Origin: Artemisia argyi
Lineage: Eukaryota; Streptophyta; Magnoliopsida; Asterales; Asteraceae
Assembly (NCBI GenBank): GCA_030686995.1
Contig: CM060709.1
Location: 266,660,057 to 266,724,056, forward strand
Reading direction: 5' to 3'
Length of the DNA stretch: 64,000 bases
The position numbers and the translations under genes were made by a program. Below are positions 45,452 to 56,995 of the stretch, piece by piece. Every line of letters begins with the position of its first letter. Position 1 is the stretch's first letter. The notes beneath the pieces are model-generated. The model was not told the DNA's origin. It saw nothing but the letters and a program-made list of their open reading frames with translations, and made no database searches.

Positions 45452-46732
45452 ATGGAAGGTGGTAACATCTTTGAACGCATCAACCCACCACAACAAAACC
45501 ACCCACAAAACCCACCACTAGCAAACCAACCTCCTAGGCCCCGAACTTTAGGAGAGTATTCCCGTCCTAGCCACCAAGGCTATTGAAACACTATTGAGCT
45601 AATTCAAGGAGCCAATGTGTCCCCCGTGCGATCCGACACCATCCGGTTGGTGCAAAGCGGATGTGCATTCCATGGACTTCGTTCTGAAGATCCTAATCAA
45701 CATCTCAAGGATTTCCTTAAAATTGTAGATTCCATAGACCTTGATGTTGCAAATAGAGAGTCGACCCGATTACGCCTATTCTAATTCTCTCTACGTGATC
45801 AAGCTAGTCAGTGGCTTGAACGTTTACCCGCGGGATCTATCTCCTCATGGGATGATCTTACTACTCGTTTCCTTGCTCAATTTTTCCCACCGGGGAGAAC
45901 TACGATGCTTATAAATGATATCTTGATGTTCCAAAAACGTCAAGGTGAAACCTTCTATGAAGCATGGACTCGTTTCAAGGACTTACTCCAAAAAATCCCT
46001 CATCATGGCATAAATCTTTGGTTATTAGTTCAAATCTTCTATGACCATGTCGACTTTCACACCAAACGCACCATTGATCGAGCCGCCGGAGGCAGGCTGC
46101 GTGATAGAAAAGCCGAGGAATCTTGGGAAATTATTGATGAGCTTGCCTTCGACAATCAAGAGTTATGGGAAGTTACTCATGTTATAAACTCGGCTATCAA
46201 CGCAATCTCGACGCCTAGGGAAACCAATCAAATCTCTGAAGAACTCCTTTGCAAACTTGAGACAAAGGTTGACTATCTCATGGAAAAACAAAAGAAACCT
46301 TTAAGTCCTAGATGGGCAACAGTCAATTCAGTCTCAAATATGATTCCAACACCGTTGTCTGAGTCACCCTCTAGAGAGAATGTCGAAACCTTTCAAAATT
46401 ATGCCTCGCCTTATTTACCTCCTCAAAGCCTCAGCCCGGAATTCGAAGCTCGGAAGAGAGAGTATATGGCAACCTATTCTGAGCGGCTTGCTAAATTCGA
46501 GGAAGCTGTTTATAAACAAAAGGAGGAGATGCAAGAGAAAATGAAGGAGATGATGAGCCTAGTGGAGGAATACGCGAACCAAAAAACCCCGGATATGATG
46601 TTACTAAGAAAAGAAAGCGCTACCCCACTACCCGATTTGTTAATTCTATCACAATTGTCCACGAGGATAATGAGGAGAAGGAAACCCCTGGTGAACAAAC
46701 CATTGAGGAACCGCCAAAATCCCAATCACTAG
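45452..46732 (+). pseudogene. Ty3-type gag with two in-frame stops
   Basis: A single frame of about 427 codons from ATG 45452, interrupted by TGA at 45584-45586 and TAA at 45782-45784. The N-terminus is Pro/Asn/Gln-rich. The gag core follows at about residues 60-230 with CAFHGLRSEDPNQHLKDFLK, FSLRDQASQWLERLPAGSIS and DDLTTRFLAQFFPPGRT. The C-terminal third is a charged coiled-coil-like region (EEMQEKMKEMMSLVEEYANQ). No zinc knuckle seen. Both stops are what C-to-T changes in Gln/Arg codons would give. Confidence 0.75.
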
Positions 46733-46914
46733 GTTACTACCTAAAACATGATATAAACGAGAATACCATAACAAATTGGATAAAGGATGACGGGCGTAAC
46801 CAGTCCTCCAAACAGGTTTCAAAGAAGGAAAAATGAGGGAAAGATGAGTATGATACATTACCTGAGGGACCGGCGTTTGAGAAACTACTTATACAAAAAG
46901 TGGCTACTTAGCAG

Positions 46915-47349
46915 ATGGCTTATGGGAACTTTGAAATACCAGCCAGCATTGGGAATTTGCAACTAACCATAGAAATGCCGGCCACCACCCGTGTTAGGTT
47001 ATCCTTCGCTGGTCACTCTTATGTATACCCTTTGGGAATTGCAGAGGATGTACTGGTCAACGTTGCAGGGTTCATGTATCCCGTCGATTTCATGATCATC
47101 GATGATAAAGGATATGGATGCATGCCAATAATCCTTGGAGCACCATTCCTCACCACCGCTAGAGTTGTCATTAGGTATGAAAAAAGGGAAATTAAACTTA
47201 AGTCAGAAAAAAGAAAAATTAGCTTTCCTATGACCCCACGATGTGTGCAAGAAAGCCTGATGAAAAGAAAACTCAAAAACACCATTAACACATCGCATAA
47301 TCATGTTCAAGAAAAAATCCTTGCATGGGAAACAAGGATCAAAAGCTAA
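46915..47349 (+). pseudogene. Retropepsin C-terminal remnant
   Basis: Reads VRLSFAGHSYVYPLGIAEDV, VNVAGFMYPVDFMIIDD and MPIILGAPFLTTARVVI. The ILGxPFL run is typical of the C-terminal half of plant Ty3 proteases. The catalytic D-T-G half is missing, and RT does not follow. Confidence 0.65.
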
Positions 47350-47399
47350 AAAGAAACTAAGCCTAAGAGAGGCAAAAGCTGCAATAAAGTTCATATCAA

Positions 47400-47679
47400 G
47401 TTTGAACGCAGTCAATCGACGGAGAATCATGTACCATTTGCAGAAGGAGACTTGGTACTCTTAAGGCATTCAGAGATAAGATTACCTCCCGACGAGCTGA
47501 GTCCCTGGTGGTATGGACCATTCATAATTGAAAGCATACGCCAAGATGGGATAGCTACCCTGAGCAGTAAAGGAGGAGGGGAGGTGACTGCGAGTGTCGA
47601 TCGATTGAAACACCACCACCACGATAGTGAGGATCATAATTATATGGGATACGTCATCTCGAGAGATGAGGTCACGTAA
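47400..47679 (+). pseudogene. Integrase C-terminal (GPY/F-like) remnant
   Basis: Reads VLLRHSEIRLPPDELSPWWY then GPFIIESIRQDGIATL, matching the GPY/F module at the end of Ty3 integrases (R/K-x-WYGPF). It ends KHHHHDSEDHNYMGYV. It lies about 100 bp after the protease remnant, so RT, RNase H and the integrase catalytic core have been deleted between them. Confidence 0.6.
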
Positions 47680-47689
47680 TTGCCCATAA

Positions 47690-48594
47690 CCTTAAGTTTA
47701 GCTACAACACTTGTAAATAAAGAAAAGCGATTCTTGGGAGTTAACCCATGTTTTGTGTTTTTTTTTATTTGTTTGATTTTTAATTGTTTGATTGTTATTT
47801 GTTTCCGTATGCATGCTTTATTTTTATTGTTGGTAGATCATGTTTCAAACTAAAATTGTGAAAATGCTTTATTTTGTCGATTAACTTCGTCTTAACTTCA
47901 TATAAAGGTATTTTGCAAAAGCTAAGTATAAGGGGAAACCCTAAATTTGTTTCTAAGAATGAAAATGATCTTGATTCGCCACAATATTAAATGAACATGT
48001 GTATTAGTATTTGTTAGAGTCAAATGCTTGTATCGAGTTATAATGATGTTTTGCAGGATTTTTCAGGAAGTAGGACATAAGTTTTTCCAGAAAATTTCCG
48101 AAAACTTAACATAAAGATTTCTGCAGATCACTTCTGACGGCGTCAGGGCTTAACTCCTGACGGCGTCACGTGTAAAATTATGGAAATTTAGCGAGTTTTG
48201 TTTTTTTAACAGAGTCTTAAAGTTTTTGTTAATTCTTTAGTTTTATAAACTCAAGGAAATCTACAAACATTCATTCCACAAGCATTATATCTTAAATTGT
48301 TTTCTAGGACTTGTTAGTATATATAGATTGCCGCCGATTTTACGTGAGGTTGCCTTGTTTGTTTTCTCAGGTTTAACAGGTTATATATGACAAGAAGATG
48401 ATTTATATTTCTAGAAGGGAAGTTTTGAACGTTCATTTCTTGGAGGAAGATCTAACCTTGTTAACACACTATCCACACCGAACGAATCAGGGGAGTATTT
48501 GTCTTTCATTCTTTTACCTATTTTACTTTTACATTCTTTAATTGAACATTGGGTACAATGTTCATCCTAAGTGTAAGGGGAGGGTAAATGATGA
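47690..48594 (+). other. Non-coding internal region of the Athila-like element
   Basis: Colinear with the reverse complement of 20775-21660. Includes two TGACGGCGTCA motifs (about 48134 and 48158). Ends aagtgtaaggggagggtaaa then tgatga, the insertion site of the Copia mosaic. Confidence 0.7.
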
Positions 48595-49018
48595 TGTTAG
48601 GAATTATATTTGAGTTGATAAGACAAAACATATGAAAGATGAAGGACTTAAGAAGACAAAGGAAGAATTCTTCAAATGATGTAGAATGAAACACAAGGGA
48701 CTTGCTTGCTAAAGAAGATTTTACTTATTAGTCCTTTGTAGTATTTTGTAACCCTAATCCTCTAGTATATAAAGAGGACATGGGTCATTAGGTTTTGTGT
48801 GCACAGAAAAGATGTAGTCGACTAGTAAAAGTGTGTGTGTGTCTAGGCGTCAAGTTCCTACAATGGACGCCTAGGGTTTGTAAGTTTGAGATGATGACGA
48901 AGAAACCTTGTTTCAATAATAATGATGATTGTTTATTCCGCTGCGTATCATTATATCATCATTGTTATTGTTAACCCTAGATGCTCAAAATGATCCAAGG
49001 AGTCTAATAAACTCCACA
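48595..49018 (+). repeat. LTR-A, first copy
   Basis: 424 bp, TGTTAGGAATTATATTTG ... AATAAACTCCACA; three differences from 51447-51870 by eye. Followed by attggcatcagagacagg, a diverged tRNA-Met-type PBS. Confidence 0.88.
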
Positions 49019-51446
49019 ATTGGCATCAGAGACAGGTTAGCTCGTTACCTAGGGATTCAAGGTTTTGTCGAAAAGAAGCAGCTGTGTAAAAGGGTTTTGA
49101 GGTAACACGTTATTATGAAATTGAAAATTTTTCCTCGTACTAGTTATTTAATGAAGGTCGGTAATTAATTCAAGATAGTGGTAACATGGATATATGATAT
49201 TAATTTATGAATGATTTATTCATTGAAGATTTAACTTCGTACTGCATATTATCCTTTTTGTCGGCATAAATTATTTGTGGATCTGGTTATTATAATTAAT
49301 CGGTGCTTCACATTAATTGTGTGTCGGTGGCCTTCAAAGGTTATTAGATTCATGGATTGGTTGATTTAATTGCTGAATGGTTATCTCATATCGTACTTCA
49401 CCTGAATCAAGGTTATTATATTATGGGTCGATTGAATGTTTATACGAGGAATATGGGGCAAGTGCATGTGGATTGGTGAGAGGTGCAAGATCTGTTTTTA
49501 ACGTCTTTTGAATTTACCTCATACTATAAAATTCGATTTTTGTTTGTGTGGGGCTAATTCATTATTAATGATCAACTGATTGATATTTGAGTTTTTTATT
49601 TATTGATCATAGTATCTTGCGCACATATTTTTTTTTTAATGGATCGGTGCTATCAAGTAAAACTCTGGTTCTTTATTAAAATCATAAGATTCGATTTTTA
49701 CTTGGTATTTGATTGGGTGATTTGCTTGGTTCAAATGGAGCATTGATTCGATGATTATGGTTCTCACATGGGTCGGTGGAAATTTTATGTATTCTATTTG
49801 TGAGTTCAACAGCGACAGTGTATTCATTATTCTCAAGAATTGATGGGTCAATTGATATTAAAAAGTATTGATCCTTCTACGGCACAAAGACGACAAAAAG
49901 ATTTACTTAATTGTGGCTTATTATATTACCGAATGAATTGGTGTTGAGAGTTAGATATATTAACTTTGTCGCTTAGCTGCTGGTGTGGATTGGCATTTAT
50001 ATTACCTCATACTAGACAATTCATGATGGATCGATGGTACTATTGGGTCAGTGCAATTAATTCATTAAAGTGGGCTGCTTTGTCGTTTATATTTAATAGA
50101 AGACTCAATAGTGGGACGGTGGTATTAATTCCATCTGATTTGTTGTAGTCTTGTGCTATGAATGGTTTGATAATGCTGCTGATATATTATTTAATCGAGT
50201 ATGGGATTGGTGCTAAGGATATTCTGTATCGGGTTGTGTGTGGAATATAAACAAAGGTACTACTGCTGCGTATATGTTCTACTGCAGTTACGATTCTACT
50301 GCTGTTCGAATATTTCTACTGCTGCGCTCACATGATACTAGTGCTATACGTTTCGAGTTTCTACTGCTGGTTATAATTGGAGTGTTTATTCTGCTGCTCG
50401 AAAGATTTATTCTGCTGCTGCGCATCTGATCATTGAAATCAAGTTTCTACTGCCGTTGAAGAGTAGTTTTGTGTCGACATTAAAGGTTACTTGAAAGCTT
50501 TGATTTATCAAAGATTTATTTGTTAAGGGGAAGAAGCTTCAAGTTTGGTTCGACTTGATTGATTAATTGGTTTCTGAAGATTAGTTTACACACACAGGTT
50601 GTTGGTTAAATCACACACACAAGAAGTTGGTTTTTGTTCTTAAAGATTTTTAAAAGGCTCGTTCTTATTGGATTAATTGATTACGAAAAAGGTTGATTAT
50701 CACATATTTGATGTTGTAGTTGAGTTTCACAAGTTTGTGTTCTTATCATATCTCAAAGTGGGGTGTTACACTTTGAAGATAACTTGTTTGTTTTATACGG
50801 TGGTGACGAAGACTTGTCAAATCTAGTTTTCATAGGTCAAGGGGAGGATGGACGAAGACCTAGTTAACTATCACTTGAAGGAGTTACGTTATAGTGCTCA
50901 GTGTCTCATTGAAGATGAGGATTTTGTCAAGAGATTGCGGTCTACTTATATATTCGGTTTTGGGTATAAGTTCAAAGTCACATGGTTAGTACAAGACATA
51001 AGACACAAGTTTGGGTTATTCTACTTCTTCATCAAGTTCGTTATATTTGGTTTTCTTCACATGTGATCATTATATAGAGCCTACAGAATTGCAGATTCAA
51101 GAGATGGTTAACATATGGGTTTCAGGGGAAGCTTGATGTCTAAATATTTAACCATTTATATGCTACATCAAGATGCGGAAAACTTAATGGTGGGCGACTT
51201 TGAAACATTGGAAAGATGGATTGGACGTGTAATATTGATTCGTGGTTGTGAAGATCGAGGTTGCTTACTTGTGTCCCCTAATTGATGATGACAAAAAGGG
51301 GAAGAATATTTTCATAGAAGATTGCAGCTTGAAGATCCTTAATGATATAGCATGGTTTAAGGGGAAGTCTTTATCTTTCATATACATATTAACTTTAGGG
51401 GAAGTTTGTGCTTATTTGGTTTTGTCATTATCAACTAGGGGAAGAT
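49019..51446 (+). other. Non-coding internal part of the mosaic
   Basis: No ORF with family features. Contains a degenerate array of tctactgctg phrases (about 50262-50457) and a polypurine-like ctaggggaagat just before the next LTR (51435-51446). Confidence 0.6.
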
Positions 51447-51870
51447 TGTTAGGAATTATATTTGAGTTGATAAGACAAAACATATGAAAGATGAAGGACT
51501 TAAGAAGACAAAGGAAGAATTCTTCAAATGATGTAGAATGAAACACAAGGGGCTTGCTTGTTAAAGAAGATTTTACTTATTAGTCCTTTGTAGTATTTTG
51601 TAACCCTAATCCTCTAGTATATAAAGAGGACATGGGTCATTAGGTTTTGTGTGCACAGAAAAGATGTAGTCGACTAGTAAAAGTGTGTGTGTGTCTAGGC
51701 GTCAAGTTCCTACAATGGACGCCTAGGGTTTGTAAGTTTGAGATGATGACGAAGAAACCTTGTTTCAATAATAATGATGATTGTTTATTCCGCTGCGTAT
51801 CATTATATCATCATTGTTATTGTTAACCCTAGATGCTCAAAACGATCCAAGGAGTCTAATAAACTCCACA
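51447..51870 (+). repeat. LTR-A, second (internal) copy
   Basis: 424 bp; followed by attggtatcagagc, an exact initiator-tRNA-Met type PBS, and then directly by gag coding sequence without a leader. Confidence 0.88.
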
Positions 51871-51886
51871 ATTGGTATCAGAGCAA

Positions 51887-53158
51887 ATGAATCTAGGTGT
51901 TTTAGATCATACTAATTATAACTTAGCAAATCATAAAAGAGGTCTAGGTGTTTTAGAAAAACAATTAGTGTATTATAGGGCAAATGAATCTAAGTTCAAT
52001 GATGACATTGCTGTTTTAAAAAGAGACTTAGATTTTTATGTTGAAGTGAACAAAACTCTTAGGGAAGAGATTGAAAAGGTTAAGAAGGCTAGTGAGAATA
52101 TTCAGATAACTAATCAAACACTAGACCACCAATCTAAGAGCATTAGCAAAATTTGGGAAGCTCAAGTTGTGAGCAAAGCTAAATCAGGTCTTGGATACAA
52201 ATCAGTTCCACCACCTCTAAGAGGTGTTCCAGCACCTCCTAGCATTGACCTAGCTCACACAGGTTTAGAAGAGTTTCAGGATCTACCTATGACCTATGGA
52301 CCAAAATTTGTTAAACCAGTTGAAACTGAAAAGGTTCAGGTTGAGGTTGAGACTTTTGAAAGTGCTAGTGACACTTCTTTAGTTGATGAAGATATGTCTA
52401 AAGCTAAATCTGAGATTAAGCTAGAAGTGAATAATGTTCCTAAAGTAGCTAAAATTGAAAACAATAAACTAGTTAGGAATACTGTTAGATATGCAGAGAT
52501 GTACAGGTCACAACCTAGAGGTAACCAAAGAAATTGGAATAATATGAAATCTCAACAGCTAGGTAGTGATTTCGTTATGCAAAACAAAACTTGTTTTGTA
52601 TGTGGTAGTTTTGACCACTTTGCTGCATATTGTGAAAATAACCCATGGAAAAAGGCAACTTCAAGGGATACAAGGGTATTTGGGAACAAACAACCTAGAG
52701 TGAACAACTATGTTTCAAATCAAACTCACTCTAATGTTAAAATAATACCTAGATCAGTTGTGTTGAACTCTGACACAAGACAATTTTGTCATGCTAGACA
52801 AAACAAAACTATGTATCCAAAATCAACTGTTTCAAGAGCAAATCCTAATTTTTCAAATAATAAGCAAGCTCAAACAGTTAAAAAGTCCTTTTTCAATAAA
52901 ACAACTTGGTATAATAAAAAATGGATGCCTAAGGTTTCGAATGCTAAGCCAGCAGTTCCCACTGTTAGGCCAAAAGTTTCCACTGATAGGCAAAAGAAAG
53001 CTGTTAAGGGTAATATGGGAAATGGCATGAAGGCTACAGCACAATGGGTTTGGATACCAATAACAGGTGACAAAGCATCTATGGTTTTAAAGAAACACAA
53101 TTATATTGATGCAAGAGGGAGAGTCAAGTCAGTAATGGCTTGGATTTCCAATGTTTAG
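51887..53158 (+). CDS. Copia gag, C-terminal part
   Basis: Open for about 423 codons. Begins with a Leu/Lys/Glu coiled-coil region (DDIAVLKRDLDFYVEVNKTL), then PPLRGVPAPPSIDLAHTGLE, an acidic stretch, the zinc knuckle CFVCGSFDHFAAYC (about residues 240-253), a basic Asn/Lys-rich tail, and finally WVWIPITGDK and ARGRVKSVMAWISNV. I recall the same order in gag of Anthemideae Copia elements, where pol normally follows. The N-terminal gag domain is missing: the frame opens immediately after the PBS. The nearest ATG is used as start; translation from it is uncertain. Confidence 0.65.
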   Translation: MNLGVLDHTNYNLANHKRGLGVLEKQLVYYRANESKFNDDIAVLKRDLDFYVEVNKTLREEIEKVKKASENIQITNQTLDHQSKSISKIWEAQVVSKAKSGLGYKSVPPPLRGVPAPPSIDLAHTGLEEFQDLPMTYGPKFVKPVETEKVQVEVETFESASDTSLVDEDMSKAKSEIKLEVNNVPKVAKIENNKLVRNTVRYAEMYRSQPRGNQRNWNNMKSQQLGSDFVMQNKTCFVCGSFDHFAAYCENNPWKKATSRDTRVFGNKQPRVNNYVSNQTHSNVKIIPRSVVLNSDTRQFCHARQNKTMYPKSTVSRANPNFSNNKQAQTVKKSFFNKTTWYNKKWMPKVSNAKPAVPTVRPKVSTDRQKKAVKGNMGNGMKATAQWVWIPITGDKASMVLKKHNYIDARGRVKSVMAWISNV

Positions 53159-53956
53159 TTGTCTGTTCTAGTATGCTTTGTTAGTCATATTCATTATTGT
53201 AAAATGGAAAATATTTTGTCTTGTATTTTCTTGGTTTTGGACTAACAAGTGCAGGTTGATAAAGCAAATGATTTGGATCAATCAGATTGCTTGATATGAG
53301 AATTAGACTGTATGATGATATAGAGTTTGGAGTGTGTGTACTGGACACACAACAAATGGTAATTGGTTAACCATGTCTGACCCACACCAAGAACCAACTA
53401 GTCCAGAGCAAACGGCTACTGGTAAAGACTCATCAAATCCGTTTATGGTTGATAGTTTACCAAAAACTAGGTGATCAACTCACCATACATCCATGTGATC
53501 AAGAGTTGGCTAGTCCATAGCAAACAGCTCATGGTAAAGACATATCAAATCCGTTGATAGCTGATAGTTTGCTAAAAACTATGTAAAGAGCACAAATTTT
53601 ACATGTTTTACTTACCACTGCTCTTTGAAAATTTTGTTGATTTTTACCACTGCAAGTTCACCGTTTCCACTGAAAGTGTATTTTTTACCACTGGTGAACT
53701 AGCCGTTACAACTGTATGTCAGTAATCTATTTTTACTAGTCGTTGCAAATATAACTGTCTTTCCTTATTAATAGGGTAAAATTTTAGGGAATTATCTACT
53801 TACCAAATTTTATTTATTCTTTTCTAAAGATAAATCTTTCTATAGATAATTTCTCTATACGCGTTTTCTTCAAACCCTATTAGTATAAATTGATTCTTAT
53901 ACGGCTTGCTTTTTCATCTTGATTACTAACACTTCAATCTTACAAATCACAAAATT
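53159..53956 (+). other. Leader with short repeats; pol is absent here
   Basis: Where protease-integrase-RT should be there are only ~800 non-coding bp. It holds a direct repeat (about 53396-53470 against 53510-53583, sharing ggtaaagac, tcaaatccgtt and ctgatagttt-like phrases) and several ttaccactg motifs (53597-53715). Confidence 0.6.
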
Positions 53957-56905
53957 ATGGTGACTCTCAAGTTTGCAGATGAACACAACCAAGTGGCTTA
54001 CCTACACAAGTCAAACGACAAGAGTGGACCCGTTTTTCATCAGATTGTGGATTTCCTAAACATAACTCATATAAGGTATGCCTTAACTATGAATCCCACA
54101 ATCTTTGTTTCTCAAATCAAACAGTTTTGGAACTCTGTGGAGTCCATAACACTTGAACAGGGGGACATACATGAATCTGTGGAAACTCTTAGAGCCACAG
54201 TGGATGGGGTAACTATTGATGTTACTGAGTCATCTTTAAGGAGAATTCTCCAATTAGATGATCTCAATGGTATCATCACCTTACCTAATTCAGACATATT
54301 CAACTACATTGCTTTGATGGAGTATGATACATCTGACCAAAAAGTAACTTTTAAGAAAGGATGTTTTTGTCCCCATTGGAGATTTTTGATACACACTCTG
54401 TTGCATTGCCTAAGTACTAAGAAAACTTCTTATGAACAATTTGGATCAACCATGGCTTACCCTTTAGTTTGCTTGGTTTCTGATAGGACTTTCAATTTTT
54501 CAAGGTTTATATTTAATAACATGAAAGGCAATGTAACAAGTTCATACAAAATTTTGATGTATCCAAGGTTTGTGCAAGCAGTGTTAAATGAATTTCAACT
54601 GCATAATCATAATAGGATTTATGAAACTCCATGTCTTAAGTCAAAAGTATTTCAAAATATGTGTAAGGCTTCAGAATTTTGGAATGGAGTGATTCATCCT
54701 CTTTTACCAAACATGCTTGCAAAGATTTCACAGGTACAGGGTGAAGATGCAACAATCCCAGTTGTATCCCATCACACACCCACTATTTATGTTCCACAAA
54801 TTCAACATATCCCCGCTGTAACTCACACATATGAAAGGAGGCAAAAACAGCCAACTCCTTCCATGACAACATTGCATGTTGCTGACTCTTATGGTTTAGG
54901 AACAAGCAGTGGTGGTTCAAGGCTTTAGTCTAGTCCAACTAGAGAAGAGCCTAAATCAATGCCTTATGATTCACCTCTCCCAACAGGTAACACAGTTGGA
55001 AGTGTTGAAGGCAGTGTGACACTAACTGAATTGATGGAATTATGTATCAAATTAGTCAAACAGGTTCAAACTCTGGAGAAAGATCTGGCACAGACCAAAG
55101 AACAACATGCCACAGAATTGAATCTATTGAAGGCTGAGATTCGAAAGTTGCAGGATGAAGTTGTGAATCTCAAGAAGAAAAGACATGTTCAAGCTGTAAT
55201 TTCTTCTCCATCCTCACCACATGATGATCTTTCTGCAGGTTCTAGTTATGGCTTGGGAACTTCTTCCAAACAGGGGAGGAAAACAGATGCAGAGATTAAG
55301 GGGAGGAGTACTAATTTTGATGATATGTTTGCTGAGCTCAATGATTCCGAAAATGCTCAAGCAAAAGATGATGTAGCTGAGATTGAGGGGATGAAATTGG
55401 ATCTTGAAGATATGGTTGTTAATACTGGTTTTAACTCTGAAGATGTTCTTGGAACTACTCAACAAATTTCCACTGAAGCAGAACATGTTACCACTGATCA
55501 AATAATTTCCACTGCAAGTGAAAATGTTACCACTGATGTTCCATTAGTTACCACTGCAGAGGAAGAAGCTGCCAGAAAAAGATCAGTCAAAGGTAAAGCA
55601 ATTGTGTTTGGTTCAGAACAAGAGCATACAAGAAAGATTTCCAAGAAAGATCAAGCTCAAATTGATTTTGATGCAAGATTGGCAGAACAATTTGTAGCTG
55701 CAGAGAATGAAAATATGAAAAAGCAAAAGGAGGATGAAGTTGTTAGTTTTATGGAAGCAAAGAGGTTAGATAAACTTGAAGCAGTAATGGCACAACCACT
55801 CTCAGTGATTCCATCAACTATCTTACATGAGAAACCTCCTATGTTCTCATATGTGCCAACAGATGAAGAGATTGAACATATGATTAAACATGATCCAGTT
55901 GTAAAGAAGAAAGCTATTGAGCTTGTTGCTAACAAGACTTTGACAGAAGAACAAAGAACAGCTCAATTGGCTGATTTCATTCAAATGAAGAATCAACAAG
56001 CACTGGATGAGGTTATTGGAAAAGTCAGAAAAGGTCAAAAGAAACAGAGACAATCTACAAAGGCACAGATCATTCATGAGATGAAAGTATTTTGCTGCCA
56101 TATTGGAACTTGGAAGATGGCTGATTTCAAAGGTATGTCTCATGAAAGAATTGAAGGTATCTACTACAGAATTAAAAGGCAAGATAGTACCTTCAGACCT
56201 ATTGATTTTGAAGAAGTTGAAAGATTAAAACAAAGTAAAAGGAAAGCTTCAACAGTTGAAGATCATGTCACAAAAAGAGTGAAAGTTCCTCAAGAGAAAG
56301 AATCTCAATCTGAGAAATGTGTAGAAGATCTACAAAGTGCAATTATCATTGTTGAAGAAGAAGATTTCTACCCAGATACTTTACAAACAAAACATCAAAT
56401 TATTGATTGGGAAGTGTACACAGCAAAGAATTTTGCTTCTACTTGGAAAATTATAAGACTGGGAGGAGAATCTTCATCATTCATTCAGTTTGAAGATCTT
56501 CTTAAAGCATGTGACAGAGATGATCTTGATACTCTTTGGAAGCTTGTTAATGAAAGATTCAAGGCTGATACTCTCAAGGATATGAAAGAAATGCAGCTCT
56601 GGGTTGATTTAAGAAGACTATATGAACCAGATCTTAATGATAAGTATTGGAAGTTTGATTCATCAGAATTGAATACTACATGGACATATTATGATCAATG
56701 TGAGGTTCATCATGTTTCTACAACAGATAAAGTGGATGTGTTTATGTTTGCTGAGAAGGAATATCCACTCAGAGCTAAAACTCTTTCTGCAATGTTGAAA
56801 TCAAAGTTGAGAGTTTATGCAGATAATGAAAAGATTAGAGCTTTGATTCAGAAGATTCAAGATCAATATGCAAGAGCTGATAAAGTGTTGAGAAGAACAA
56901 GATAA
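53957..56905 (+). pseudogene. Longin-like accessory ORF of the Copia mosaic, one TAG
   Basis: A frame of about 982 codons broken only by TAG at 54926-54928. The N-terminal ~235 residues (MVTLKFADEHNQVAYLHKSN, FLNITHIRYALTMNPTIFVS, ITESSLRRILQLDD-like, KILMYPRFVQAVLNEF) match the ORF I recall as 'synaptobrevin, longin-like' in Tanacetum. Next come a coiled coil (TLEKDLAQTKEQHATELNLL), a Thr/Ser-rich stretch, a charged helical region (DEEIEHMIKHDPVVKKKAIE), and a C-terminus with YYDQCEVHHVSTTDKVDVFM and YPLRAKTLSAMLKSKLRVYA. Function unknown; it sits where envelope-like or other extra ORFs lie downstream of pol in Sireviruses. Confidence 0.7.
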
Positions 56906-56980
56906 GTGTTTGGAAGAATTCCCATATCCTCAGGTTTATTGTATACTTGAAGAAACTTGTTGATTTACCTATAAATCATA

Positions 56981-56995
56981 AGTTTAGGGGAGGAT
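56981..56995 (+). other. Polypurine tract of the mosaic
   Basis: agtttaggggaggat immediately precedes TGTTGGG of LTR-B. Confidence 0.6.

Noticed and set aside
50262..50457. CRISPR-like or regular tandem array of tctactgctg
   Set aside because: Spacing and unit sequence are irregular, and the setting is a plant retroelement; it is a degenerate short repeat.
53957..54928. Calling this a cellular synaptobrevin/longin gene
   Set aside because: It sits between Copia gag and a polypurine tract plus LTR, with no SNARE motif or membrane anchor seen; it is a retroelement ORF.
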